From positions 6,783,457-6,847,456 of the forward strand of contig OX421503.1 in NCBI GenBank assembly GCA_949126835.1: DNA of 64,000 nucleotides, given 5' to 3'. The notes under the pieces were generated by a model that saw only the letters and a program-made list of their open reading frames with translations, was not told where the DNA came from and made no database searches. Shown piece by piece: positions 11,711-23,681 of this stretch (position 1 is the first letter of the stretch; each line of letters opens with the position of its first letter). The DNA is from Anisus vortex (Eukaryota; Mollusca; Gastropoda; Planorbidae). A program made the position numbers and the translations under genes.

Positions 11711-13897
11711 ATGAGTTGTGCCAGAATTCTATTACTGTCGACTAATTTAATAGGCCTGCACTATTTACATCCGATCAGCCTACTGAGCTGTCTGGGAAAG
11801 ACACTGGAAAGGATGATCAACAAAAGGCTTATGTGGCACCTAGAATCAAACAACATAATCATCAAAGAACAATCAGCCTTCAGGAAAAACAGAAGTACAG
11901 AGGATCAGCTAATTCACCTAACTCAATCCATTGAAAATGCCTTTCAAATGAAAGAAAAAGTGGTAGCAACATTTATAGACCTCTCCAAGGCGTTCGATAG
12001 GGTCTGGAAGAAAGGGCTGCTAGTTAAGCTCCTAAATGCAGGCATAACAGGTAAAATGTTTGACTGGCTAAGCAACTTTCTCAGTCACAGAACTGCCAGG
12101 GTAAAGCTCCAAAACAATCTGAGCCACTTAGTCAAAATTAGGGAAGGAGTCCCACAAGGAGGCGTTGTCTCCCCAACTCTCTTTAACATCTTCATTAATG
12201 ATATAGTAGACAACATACCACTCAAAATCAATCGAGCACTTCATGCAGATGACCTCACACTATGGAATGCCTCAGAATCTCTACCAGCTGCCTCAATAAG
12301 GATGCAAGAAGCCCTAAACAAAATAGGCAAATGGGCTGTAGATTGGGGTGTGACAATAAACTGCTCCAAGACTGTTGCAACTTGCTTTTCGCTCTCCACA
12401 AACAGAGAGACACTCCAGCTAAAAATTAACAACAAAATCATTCCCCAAGAAGACACGCCCACATATCTAGACAAAAGACTGACATGGAACACACACATCA
12501 AGGAAACAGAGAGCCGGGCTACCAGGAGGTTGGCAGTAATGAAAAAGCTGTCAGGGACAGACTGGGGAGCTAACAGCAAAATCCTCAAACAAGTATACAC
12601 TGGATATGTCAGACCGATAATGGAATATGGATCAGCTACCTGGAGTACCGCCTCCAAAAGCAACACACACAGGCTTAGCACCGTACAAAATGCAGGTATG
12701 CGCATTATCACAGGAGGACTAAAAACTACACCCATTACAGCACTAGAAACAACCTCAAACTTTGCCCCTCTAGACAAAAGACGGGAAGGAAAGATTCTAA
12801 CTCATCACGCCAAAATACAAAGAATGGCCAGTCTGCCTGTGCACAACATACTCCAGGCAAGAACCAAAAACAGACTCAATCACATGTCAAGACAACTAGC
12901 CAAAGCACACTCAGATGAACTTCCCAACACACCTGACATCTATGAACCCGTACAACTCACAGAAGAATGGAATAGTCCACACCACAACATATTCTTCTCC
13001 AAGGAAGTTCCAGGAATCGACATCAAAGAGGGGCTATCAAAGGTCACACAGAGATCCCTCACAGCGGACATGCTAGAGAGAGAATACAGCTCAAACAAAT
13101 GGACCCATATCTATACCGATGGCTCTACAAATCCTAACACCAAAATTGGAGGAAGCGGAATAGTTATCTCACACCCAAATGGACACACCACCTCTCACTC
13201 CCTCCCAGCTGGCTTTCCAACCACCAACCATAAAGCAGAACTCATCGCCATTCGGGAAGCCACGAGCCTGATCAACAAGCTTACCCCACCTGCCGGTCAC
13301 ATTGTCATACCCACAGACAGCAAATCTTGCATACAGGGACTGATATCCCCAAGGGATCACCTCGAGAGGGAGACACTGGACAGACTGAGTACTCTCTCAC
13401 TACAGAGTGCCCTAGCGGTCCAGTGGATACCCTCACATTGTGGACTGCCTGGAAACGAGGAGGCAGATGAGCTGGCCAGACTCTGAAGAGATGCCCCACA
13501 GGATATCAACCACACACACCGCATCTCCTACTGCGAGGCAAAGGACATAATCAAAGACATGTACAAGAGAAAATGGACTGAACAACACAACCCCCCAACA
13601 GGAGACGACTGGCCCCACCTTACCAGATATGAGCAGACCACCATACTCCGACTAAGGACAGGACACAACAGACTATTAGACCACCAGCATCGAATCGGCT
13701 TAAGTCACACCCCTGAGTGCCCCTGTGGAACTGGACTCCAGAATGCAGAGCACATCCTGCAATGGTGCCCACTCCACAGAGAGGCCCGTAACCAGGCCTG
13801 GCCTCAGGGAGCCACCATGGAGGAAAAGCTCTGGGGCCCAAAGCCATTCCTACAGACAACAGCCCGGTTTGCCAGAGAAACAGGACTGCCAGTCTGA
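11711..13897 (+). pseudogene. LINE ORF2 fragment: reverse transcriptase + RNase H + CPCG zinc-like C-terminus
   Basis: Copies LINE RNA into the genome by target-primed reverse transcription. Residues from the frame start: RT begins near PISLLSCLGK (21-30); catalytic FIDLSKAFD (88-96); GVPQG and SPTLFNIFIND; HADD at 178-181 where most LINEs have YADD; and an RNase H with the full acidic set (YTDGS D470, E510, TDSKS D536, EEAD D586). An in-frame TGA at 13484-13486 stops the frame just after the last RNase H Asp. The same frame resumes and runs to 13897 through the conserved LRTGHNRLLDHQHRIGL and CPCGTGL segments. One nonsense codon is therefore the only visible lesion downstream of the truncation. 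Confidence 0.85.
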
Positions 13898-13948
13898 CAC
13901 AGCAAAAGAAAGCTAAATGGAACGCAGAAGAAGAAGAAGAAGAAGAAC
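11711..13948 (+). mobile_element. 5'-truncated non-LTR retrotransposon (LINE, I/Jockey supergroup)
   Basis: One reading frame covers reverse transcriptase, connection, RNase H and a C-terminal Cys-rich segment, followed by a (GAA)n tail at about 13926-13947 that marks the 3' end. The 5' UTR, ORF1, endonuclease and RT fingers are missing, as expected from aborted target-primed reverse transcription. An encoded RNase H with a Cys-rich C-terminus places it among I/Jockey-type LINEs; I cannot name the clade. Confidence 0.85.
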
Positions 13949-15095
13949 ATCCGGTAATTATAAACGCACCAGAAAGCACTAGAACGAAGCTATTTTAAGT
14001 AATATTAGTTTGTATTTTGACTTGGCAATTTACGCTTTGAAGGTTATATATATATATATATATAAAACATATTTTGCATGTTTCAGACACCTTACTACAT
14101 ATTCATGATCCTATCAATGTTTATTTATCTTATTGTTAAGGATGTTAGTTATAATATAGCACTCAATAAAGCTATCTTCTTATTTATTTTATGTTGAAGA
14201 CCCAATTAAAACCGAGGAAATAGTCCACAATTTAAATATTATTAAAATTTTTAAACATCGAAAACAAGAATTAAAAACATATGACTAAGTTTCACTTTAG
14301 GCATTTAGTCTAGCCCTTTAGTGAAGATTTGAAAGCCGGCACAAAAGGGCCAGTAATGGAGGCCTGGTCCAGTCTGTTCCACATTCTAATGGCTGACAGC
14401 AGAACAGAATATTCGTAGACGTCGGTGCGTACTAATTAGTTTGAAAGTTTGTGTTAAAACATTAAGCAAAGGCCTCTACTCACAATTCCATATCGATAGC
14501 AGTTTGGTCACTTGATAATGGCACTAAAACCTGACATATGAAATCAAATATTGGAACCCAATTTGAATTATTTATCGCTAATATCATTCTTTGCATATTT
14601 TAATCGATGACATTTGACTGTCTTTGTTTTGATTTATGATTTGATTATTCCTATTGCTTTTATTGAAATGAATTTTTATTTGATTTTGGCTTTGCTATAT
14701 CACCATCCCTATGATCAGTTTGGTCCTAAGGTTATTTTACTTACTTAAAAGAATGCAGTCTATTATTTACCTTTTATAAGCTCACCGGTACTTGTGTATA
14801 ACAAGAAAAATAAATTGATAAATGCATGATGCATAGCCGTAATTATGAAACGAAGGTGATTTAGAACTGAGGTCTCTTTTACTAATAATGTGCCAAACTA
14901 GTACAATGTGGTTACAAGCATGTGCCCCACAAAAGGTCAACATACTTGACTTCTATGTAGGTATTTATCTCCATTTGCAAAGGGTCTGTAACCTTTGCTG
15001 TTAATAATTGGCACAGACCTTTTTATGAAACATACATAGCATATGATATTTTAAAGTTGAAATGGTGCGGTATAATATTTGCAAATAATTCTTAA
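13949..15095. other. Intergenic, no gene recognised
   Basis: AT-rich with a (TA)n run at about 14047-14064. A CACCATCCCTATGATCAGTTTGG string at about 14701-14723 looks like the tail of SINE family S1. Confidence 0.5.
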
Positions 15096-15121
15096 AGGCC
15101 TTTCTTAACCGGGCCGAACCC
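15096..15121 (+). repeat. Harbinger left terminal inverted repeat
   Basis: About 25 bp matching the reverse complement of 18955-18979 with four or five mismatches. The strongest shared core is TTCTTAACCGGG plus CGAACC. Confidence 0.82.
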
Positions 15122-15316
15122 TAGGTTCGCAAACCAGATCATCGACCCTACCCGAACCGTTCTCCGTATTAACCTGCCGAACTTGTGTTGGCGATCTCGG
15201 GTTGGAATGGATCGCGAACCATGGTTGGAGGTTTGCACGTCGTGTTGAGCAAACTTAGGCTGAACATGGCACTCTTTTGAACAGAAAGGCGCAGAAATGG
15301 ATGTATAGTTGCGGTA

Positions 15317-17490
15317 ATGAACATGGCGGAACTGCACTTAAATGATGAAGAGACCAGCGCATTCATTACTTTGTGGGAGCAGTTTCCACAATTATGGAAC
15401 CCACAAGATAAAAAATACAAGAACCGAGAGTCCAGAAATCTAGCCCTCCGGCAAATAGCTGATTTATTCAGTAAAAACTGGACAACAGGTAAGCCACAAG
15501 AAAAAAAATCGATTCCATCGACTGTCTAGACAGTTATTATTATATATATTTCTATAATCACTAATAATAGTATAGTAAGACATTAATAATATTTACACTC
15601 AGTCAGTCAATCAATGAGTGAATGACTCCATATTCTTCTTGAAGTCCTTTGTCAGTTCGTGGTGTCGATCATTAACTCCTACACACTAGTCACTAGCCTT
15701 AATTCAATGAATAACAGTATTTATTATTAATAGTAAATTAGCCTCACTCGGTGAGTCAATGACTGAGTCAGTGAGTGAGTCGGTGTCAGTCTGTTACTCT
15801 GTATCTCCTTGTGTGCTTCACTCCTTGATATTAAGTAAGTTGGCTAATTTTAGTTTCAGTTTAAAACGTTTACAACCGATTAGGCATATTAACTCATGAA
15901 AATGTTATTTCATATGTTCCAGATGAGGTGTACCGAAAAATAGAGTCACTAAAGTCCTACTATAGGAAACAGAAAAAAAAACATACTGGATCTGCTGGGG
16001 GTCAAGTTAAATGGGCTTTTTTTGACCGGATTGCCAGCTTTTATGGAGGCACTTTGTATGTGCCAGATGGTGCAGTCATAAGCAGTGAGTGCCCTGGGGA
16101 TGTAGAGCAAGTAAGTGAATGAGGATTTTTTTTTTTTTTTTTGGGATGAGAGGTGAGGCCCAAATTATTTGTATTTTGTGCTGATGGTGACAAAATATCT
16201 CTATAAATGTGCGGCACCCATCAGGTACGAGGTGCGAGTCAGTTGCCCTAGTTGTCACCTCAGATGCCACCTTTAGAAGAGTGTCATGCAAATTTGGGAT
16301 TATAACACATTATAAGAACACAACATCGGCATAAAGGTATTAATTATGTTAAAAGAATGATATTTCACGTAAATCAATCAATTATTAATTCAACAAAATA
16401 GTGAACATTAAGCATGCCAATTTAATTTACTTTGTATTTTTTAACAGAGTGTTTTCAATTTATTGAAATCATTAGTTATTGTTCAATATAGGGTGCAATT
16501 AAATAACATAGCATTTTTAATCCAATCCATTCAAAATACGCTACCAAATTTTCAAATAAAATACATTTCATAAGTCAATGTTTTATTCTTCTTGCTCGAC
16601 TGAGCCGATAGTTGAATATCCTGTTTTCCTGATCAATGCCTCTTTCAGAGTATGGTTTCATGGGTGGTGGGGTTTGAAGGTAACCTGCTTCCAATTCTCG
16701 CTTCAGTTTTGATGCATTCCAAATAGTAGAGTCGCCTACCCTACCATGTGCTCCAACTTCAAAGTATAGAAATTTGTACTCTGCATCCACCGAGGCAAAT
16801 AATACAAAGCTGTTAAAGCCCAAATATTTAAAATACTGTGATCCTGCATTCCTTGGACAAGTTATTCTTACATGCTTGCCATCCCTTGCCCCAATACATT
16901 GAGGAAATTGCCATTTAGTCATAAACTTTCCCTGAATATCCTGCCACTGTGTCTGTGTGCATGGTACCTGCAACATATAAAAACATATGACAATAATTGC
17001 CTTAGTCATACATAATACATAGTGCTTAAATTATATATCCCATTTTTGCCTGTTTCAGGAAGAAGATTCACAGTCGGATTTGAACAAACTGCTACTACAA
17101 ATTCAGAATCATAAAAAATCAACTGAAATCTGCCAGAGCAGTACCACACCAATAAAACTCAGTCCAAGTCCACTGAATTTCGTAGAGAGTGGACCAGAGA
17201 CATCAAACCTTGATGAAACACCAAAACGTGATCCATTGAAAAAAGCCAGGAAAATCTTGGCTGAGAGATGCACTCCATCACCTGTCGATAGAAGACAAGA
17301 GTTCCAAGAAACGGCAATAAGCATATTGAATGACATGCGCGACAGTTCAGAAAAATCACCCAATATGACCTATGCCATCACTGTGGCGGACAGACTTGAT
17401 GTGCTAAAAAACAATAAAAGTGTATTTCAGTTAAAACATAAAATTGATAATCTCCTCCATGAGGCAATAATGGAAGAAATGGCCGATTGA
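15317..17490 (+). CDS. Harbinger accessory gene: MADF-like DNA-binding protein, three exons, intact
   Basis: Exons 15317-15488, 15923-16110 and 17059-17490 (TGA) splice in phase into a 263-residue protein. Two start codons lie close together (15317 and 15323) and either could be used. Residues of about 8-85 look like a MADF domain: F-I-T-L-W-E-Q-F-P-Q-L-W near the start, R-N-L-A-L-R-Q-I-A-D-L-F, then L-K-S-Y-Y-R-K-Q-K-K-K and V-K-W-A-F-F-D-R-I-A-S-F-Y. The middle is Ser/Pro/Thr-rich, and the C-terminus is a helical AISILNDMRD...LHEAIMEEMAD tail. In Harbinger elements the Myb/MADF partner helps bring the transposase to the nucleus and the transposon ends. There is no stop or frameshift. Intron 2 contains transposase exon 4 on the opposite strand. 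Confidence 0.8.
16575..16967 (-). CDS. Harbinger transposase exon 4 (truncated DDE domain)
   Basis: Acceptor TGTTGCAG; begins VPCTQTQWQDIQ and ends with TGA at 16575-16577. Contains GARDGKHVRITCPRNAGSQY, then the internal and C-terminal deletions described for the gene. Confidence 0.8.
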   Translation of the reverse strand, partial: VPCTQTQWQDIQGKFMTKWQFPQCIGARDGKHVRITCPRNAGSQYFKYLGFNSFVLFASVDAEYKFLYFEVGAHGRVGDSTIWNASKLKRELEAGYLQTPPPMKPYSERGIDQENRIFNYRLSRARRIKH

Positions 17491-17824
17491 AAAATCTGTG
17501 TATTGTCAGCATGAGATTATATTGAAACAATCTCACAAATGATTAAACTCATCAAACCAAACTTTGTTCAAAATTAATGTATTTCAATTGTTGCCTTTTT
17601 TTTTAAACAAACGTTTCAAGTCCTAAGTGTGCTGGTTAAAATTACATGTAATCAAAACATTTGAATACACACAAACACAGGTATCCACTAAAAACTTTTA
17701 CAAACAATGAGGCTTTTATAAGTTTATCTTTGTATAGTGGTGCAACTTCCTCACCAATTATAAATATACATTTTTCATTTCCACACTAAATGATAATACT
17801 GATCATTGGAAAAAAATATATTAC

Positions 17825-17937
17825 ATTCAAATACTTATCCGTTAAGGCATGATAAATCACAGAACACGTTTCAGGAATGAGGTATGCCAGTGTCGCCACA
17901 GGAATCCGGAAAAGAAAAAACATAGACAAGTAAGAAC
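17825..17937 (-). CDS. Harbinger transposase exon 3
   Basis: Too broken by introns to appear as a long open frame. Entered at AG|GT in phase 1, it reads SYLSMFFLFRIPVATLAYLI and on to HALTDKYLN before donor GTAATA. The match to the family order fixes both phases. Confidence 0.72.
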
Positions 17938-18115
17938 CTCCTTTCAAAAACAAAAAAAAAACAAAAAAATTTAGTCTTCATAGTGCAAAAAACATACATA
18001 GGAATAATTTCATATAGGAATAATATTAGATTTTAATACTGCTGATAGATGTACATATGGTTATGAACATATAGAAGATAATCATATTGTACATTTATAT
18101 TACAAACGGCCATAC

Positions 18116-18275
18116 CTTGTGCTAGAAAACGTAAGGTAACTGCCAATCGCTCTTCTGCAGAAATGCTGTCCTTATAATTAGTATTTTGTTTAGACAAAGA
18201 AGGCCCAACTAAGTGCAGCAAATCATCAAACGTCTCACCACTAATTCGTAGAAATTTGTGAAGATGTTTTGGATC
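18116..18275 (-). CDS. Harbinger transposase exon 2
   Basis: Acceptor TGATAG, donor GTATGG. Encodes DPKHLHKFLRISGETFDDLL through SAEERLAVTLRFLAQ, the helix-turn-helix-like region of HARBI1 proteins. Confidence 0.78.
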
Positions 18276-18639
18276 CTATCATGAAAAGAAACATCACATA
18301 TCATAATAACATATACATGTTGTGACAGATACAAATATACATATAGTTTATAACAGGTAGCCTACACATCACAATAACACACATGTATCATTTTCAGATG
18401 AATCATTTAAGCTGTATGTTATGTTATAAATATTTATTACAAGTAAATTATATATAGGATTGTGGGGAAAAAATGAACAGAATTAGTAATAATATAATAT
18501 TACATGTATACATGCATGCAGTAATTAGTCTATTTAGTAATGTACCACTAATATATTTAAATTGTAAGGTTATTGCTGAAATGGTAGCCTATATACTAGT
18601 ATCACTATCAGTATCAATCAGACTGCACGATAGGCCTAC

Positions 18640-18816
18640 CTGTTCAGCCAATTCTTGCACGAGTGCGTGAAATGCACCAAGTTGCTGTCGCTGTATAACA
18701 TATGGTAAAGTTGTCTTGCGTTTGCGCCTTGTTGCTTCATATTCAAATTCTTCGCTGAGAATAAGGATAGCTTCAAGTTTTATCATTTTCTGTCGCTTCG
18801 TGGAAGACATCGCCAT
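18640..18816 (-). CDS. Harbinger transposase exon 1
   Basis: Two in-frame ATGs at 18816 and 18810. It ends ...ELAEQ before donor GTAGGC. Contains the basic RRKRKTTLPYVIQRQQLGAF stretch. Confidence 0.72.
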
Positions 18817-18954
18817 ATTTGTTTACAGAGAAGTACGTCAAATGTAGGATCGGGCTTGTTAAGATAGCAAACCCCGATCTGCGATCTCGCAGAAAGGTTC
18901 GGGGTTTGTATTCGTACACGTGACTATGGTTTACAAACTAGATCGCCGATCTCA

Positions 18955-18979
18955 GGTTCGTCCCGGTTAAGAACAGGCT
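18955..18979 (-). repeat. Harbinger right terminal inverted repeat
   Basis: Inverted partner of 15096-15121, followed directly by the TAA target duplication at 18980-18982. Confidence 0.82.
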
Positions 18980-18982
18980 TAA

Positions 18983-19859
18983 GGGAAATAAGTTTGCAAA
19001 CAATGCGCTTAATCAGAGAAATGAACGACTCGTTATCGACTCTGACTAACTAACTTAACAATGGAGAATTCCCCTTGGCGGGTGAGAAAATAGCATGCTG
19101 GCGTTGAATAAATGTGTATAATTAGTATTGAGAACAAGATATTGTTGACAATGTTGAGAAACTACGTGTATTTAAAATCAACTGTAGTCTTAACAGATGC
19201 TGACTCGCTGACACTGGAATGTTAATTGATATTTGCAATGTTTTTAAATTCTACATTAACTTTGTCAAGGTGTGAGAAAATACAATATCTCCAGGTTCTT
19301 TTTCTCCCAAAGGATACACATAAACGGAACTTACCAAGACCGACACCGATGCGGCCCTGAGCTCCTATGGGTATATACATCATTAAGTTACGTCATAGAT
19401 GACCATATAGAAGTAAAGTAATCATCTAGACGCCATAAACACTAGAGGACATCAGGACGAAATAAAGTAACGTATTAACATCATTAAAAAAATGATAAAA
19501 ATGAAACCCTTCCCTCTCCGAGTGGCTTCGCCCCTGCTCCTGAGAAACTATTTAGACGAGAGTTTCCCAAAACATTTATTTTAGTTACAGAGTTTTTTTT
19601 TATACCCTTACTTCGTTAAAAGCTTACACAATATTTACTCGAAATTACTACGATGTGTGTGCATGTATTTCTTTAAACTATTTTTTTTTTATAATATCGC
19701 TGTAGCTTTGTTTTGATATTATTCCAGAGATAATATCTAGAAGAATACCTGCTATTTATTTTTTTTCTGACTTTACGCGACCTTTCTTGGAATTTATATT
19801 ATGGTTGACAATTTTATTTTTTTTAGAAATATCAAAATATAATTTTCATCTTAGATAAA
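18983..19859. other. Intergenic, no gene recognised
   Basis: AT-rich unique-looking sequence with poly-T runs; no exon or known repeat seen. Confidence 0.5.
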
Positions 19860-22800
19860 TAGTATACGAAGAGAGAGAAATAAAGATAGGGATAAGACAG
19901 AGAGGTGGGGAGAGAGCTAGGGAGAAAGTGAGAGAGTGAAAGAGAGAGAAAGAGAGAGAGAGGGGGAGAAAGAGAGAGAGATAAAGGGATGGTAGGAGAG
20001 AACGTTGGAGGGACATGGAGAAAGAGTGAGAGAGCGGTGAGAAAGAAGACGAGAGACAAAGAAAGAGAAAGACATACAGAGAGATAGACACAGAGACAGA
20101 AATAGAGAGACAGACACAGCGAAACAGAGATAGAGACAGACAGAGACTAAGAGAGACATAGAGAGACTGACTGAGAGAGACAGACACAGAGAGAAACACA
20201 GAGACACATATATGGAGAGAGACAGACAGAATGACATGTATTGAGAGAAAAACACAGAGACACAGAGAAATACACTTAGAGACAGTGATATAGAGACAGA
20301 TAGATAGAAACACATAAAGACAGTGATAGAGAGACAGATAGAGAGACACACATAGAGGCAGTGATAGAGAGACAGATAGAGAGACACACATAAAGACAGT
20401 GATATAGAGACAGATAGAGAGACACACATAAAGACAGTGATATAGAGACATATAGAGAGACACACATAGAGACAGTGATATAGAGACAGATAGAGAGACA
20501 CACATAAAGACAGTGATATAGAGACATATAGAGAGACACACATAGAGACATTGATAGAGAGACAGATAGAGAGACACACATAGAGGCAGTGATAGAGAGA
20601 CAGATAGAGAGACACACATAAAGACAGTGATAGAGAGACAGATAGAGAGACACACATAAAGACAGTGATATAGAGACAGATAGAGAGACACACATAAAGA
20701 CAGTGATGTAGAGACATATAGAGAGACACACATAAAGACAGTGATATAGAGACATATAGAGAGACACACATAAAGACAGTGATATAGAGACATATAGAGA
20801 GACACACATATAGACAGTGATATAGAGACATATAGAGAGACACACATAAAGACAGTGATATAGAGACATATAGAGAGACACACATATAGACAGTGATATA
20901 GAGACATATAGAGAGACACACATAAAGACAGTGATACAGAGACATATAGAGAGACACACATAGAGACAGTGATATAGAGACATATAGAGAGACACACATA
21001 AAGACAGTGATATAGAGACATATAGAGAGACACACATAAAGACAGTGATATAGAGACATATAGAGAGACACACATAAAAACAGTGATATAGAGACATATA
21101 GAGAGACACACATAAAGACAGTGATATAGAGACATATAGAGAGACACACATAAAGACAGTGATATTGAGACATATAGAGAGACACACATAAAGACAGTGA
21201 TATAGAGACATATAGAGAGACACACATAAAGACAGTGATATAGAAACATATAGAGAGACACACATAAAGACAGTGATATAGAGACATATAGAGAGACACA
21301 CATAAAGACAGTGATATACAGACATATAGAGAGACACACATAGAGACAGTGATAGAGAGACATATAGAGAGACACACATAAAGACAGTGATATAGAGACA
21401 CATAGAGAGACACACATAAAGACAGTGATATAGAGACATATAGAGAGACGAACATAAAGACAGTGATAGAGAGACAGATAGAGAGACACACATAAAGACA
21501 GTGATATAGAGACAGATAGAGAGACACACATAAAGAAAGTGATGTAGAGACATATAGAGAGACACATAAAGACATTGATATAGAGACATATAGAGAGACA
21601 CACATAGAGGCAGTGATAGAGAGACATATAGAGAGACACACATAAAGACAGTGATATAGAGACATATAGAGAGACACACATAGAGGCAGTGATAGAGAGA
21701 CATATAGAGAGACACACATAAAGACAGTGATATAGAGACAGATAGAGAGACACACATAAAGACAGTGATATAGAGACATATAGAGAGACACACATAAAGA
21801 CAGTGATATAGAGACATATAGAGAGACACACATAAAGACAGTGATATAGAGACATATAGAGAGACACACATAAAGACAGTGATATAGAGACATATAGAGA
21901 GACACACATAAAAACAGTGATAGAGAGACATATAGAGAGACACATAAAGACAGTGATATAGAGACATATAGAGAGAGACACACATAAAGACAGTGATATA
22001 GAGACATATAGAGAGACACACATAAAGACAGTGATATAGAGACATATAGAGAGACACACATAAAGACAGTGATATAGAGACATATAGAGAGACACAGATA
22101 AAGACAGTGATATAGAGACATATAGAGAGACACACATACAGTGATATAGAGACATATAGAGAGACACACATAAAGACAGTGATATATAGACATATAGAGA
22201 GACACACATAAAGACAGTGATATAGAGACATATAGAGAGACACACATAGAGACAGTGATATAGAGACATATAGAGAGACACACATACAGACAGTGATATA
22301 GAGACATATAGAGAGACACACAAAAAGACAGTGATATAGAGACATATAGAGAGACACACATAGAGACAGTGATAGAGAGACATATAGAGAGACACACATA
22401 AAGACAGTGATATAGAGACATATAGAGAGACACACATAAAGACAGTGATATAGAGACATATAGAGAGACACACATAAAGACAGTGATATAGAGACATATA
22501 GAGAGACACACATAAAGACAGTGATATAGAGACATATAGAGAGACACACATAGAGACAGTGATATAGAGACATATAGAGAGACACACATAAAGACAGTGA
22601 TATAGAGACATATAGAGAGACACACATAGAGACAGTGATATAGAGACATATAGAGAGACACACATAAAGACAGTGATATAAAGACATATAGAGAGACACA
22701 CATAAAGACAGTGATATAGAGACATATAGAGAGACACACATAAAAACAGTGATATAGAGACATATAGAGAGACACACATAAAGACAGTGATATAGAGACA

Positions 22801-23175
22801 TATAGAGAGACACACATAGAGACAGTGATATAGAGACATATAGAGAGACACACATAAAGACAGTGATATAGAGACATATAGAGAGACACACATAGAGACA
22901 GTGATATAGAGACATATAGAGAGACACACATAAAGACAGTGATATAGAGACATATAGAGAGACACACATAAAGACAGTGATATAGAGACATATAGAGAGA
23001 CACACATAAAACAGTGATATAGAGACATATAGAGAGACACACATAGAGAAACAGAAAGACAGAGGGACAGACAAAGAAACAGACAGAGATAGAGAGACAC
23101 ACACATAGAGTTTCATAAGGGCAGACAGAGAAAGAGAGACAGACAGAGAGATTGATAGATAAACAGAGAGACAGT
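19860..23175. repeat. GA/GATA-rich satellite built on a 38-bp unit, about 70 copies
   Basis: From about 20276 to 23045 a 38-bp unit (blocks AAAGACAGTGATATAGAGAC and ATATAGAGAGACACACAT) repeats head to tail. Variants swap AAAGACAG/GAGACAG/GAGGCAG and GACATATAG/GACAGATAG. The left flank (19860-20275) and right flank (23046-23175) are irregular GAGA/GACA sequence, probably older array edges. Because 38 is not a multiple of 3 and the unit lacks stops on the - strand, all three - frames stay open for about 1,000 codons. These are repeat artefacts, not genes. A few 2-bp indels are scattered through the array. Confidence 0.93.
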
Positions 23176-23681
23176 TATGTTTTGTCGGGGATAAATAGCT
23201 AGACGTAGCTGTAAATAATATTGTACTATGTTTTAATTGTCTTATTTTTATTACATAATATTTGATTTTGTTAGGAATTGGTTTTAGTAAGACTTTTCAT
23301 GGCTGTCAAAAGTGTTTTTTTTTTTAGTACGTAATTGTGATTTTGGTTTTATTTCATTTTGAAAATAATTTTAAATTTTAATTCATTTAGAAAATATTGT
23401 CGTGATAACCACAGTTTTAAGTCTTTGAAAAATCCCACTGTATTAACTTCAAAATATTTATTCAATAGAGGTCGTAAATACTTACTTCAATTTAAACTGA
23501 ATCCAACAGTCTAGTAAATCCTAAAAGTTGAACACATGCAGAAGATCATCAAAATAATCCAATCATTGATCAGTAAATATGAGGTCTCACCACCTAAACG
23601 AAAATATGCATTAGATGCAAACGTATATTAAATGATTAATAAAGGTATTGGGAAATTTCTTATTTCATTAAGCTTACTACT
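23176..23681. other. Intergenic, nothing recognised
   Basis: AT-rich spacer between the satellite and a tandem duplication; no exon or repeat identified. Confidence 0.5.

Larger units (their letters stand above)
16575..18816 (-). pseudogene. Harbinger transposase (HARBI1-like), four exons, catalytic segments missing
   Basis: Minus-strand exons 18640-18816, 18116-18275, 17825-17937 and 16575-16967 join in phase (0, 1, 0) into an open frame of about 280 codons. The start MAMSSTKRQKM leads into a basic segment. Exon 2 has the DPKHLHKFLRISGETFDDLL helix region, exon 3 FRIPVATLAYLIPETCSVIY, and exon 4 the first catalytic Asp in GARDGKHVRI and a GFNSFVLFASVDAEYKF strand. The frame then jumps from TPPPM to KPYSERG, dropping the GDxAF-type block, and stops after FNYRLSRARRI. 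The segments that carry the second Asp and the Glu (VEN-FG) in intact transposases are therefore gone. The deletions keep the frame, but the product should not cut DNA. Confidence 0.8.
15096..18979. mobile_element. PIF/Harbinger DNA transposon, 3,884 bp, with TIRs and TAA target duplication
   Basis: Left end reads AGGCCTTTCTTAACCGGG. The right end, reverse-complemented, reads AGCCTGTTCTTAACCGGG, and both continue (G/A)CGAACC. Each end is flanked by TAA (15093-15095 and 18980-18982), the 3-bp TWA duplication typical of Harbinger. Inside are two genes, as usual for the superfamily: a DNA-binding MADF/Myb-like partner on + and a DDE transposase on -. Subterminal GATC-rich motifs (GATCTCGGGTT, GATCGCCGATCTC) recur near both ends and could be binding sites. 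Confidence 0.88.

Noticed and set aside
20276..23045. Possible CRISPR or origin-type iterons
   Set aside because: There are no spacers between repeats and the DNA is eukaryotic; it is a simple satellite.
19846..23116. Three overlapping minus-strand open frames of 946-1,086 codons
   Set aside because: All three follow from the 38-bp tandem array, which lacks stops on that strand; each encodes the same cyclic Leu/Ser/Cys/Tyr peptide and none has splice, start or domain support.
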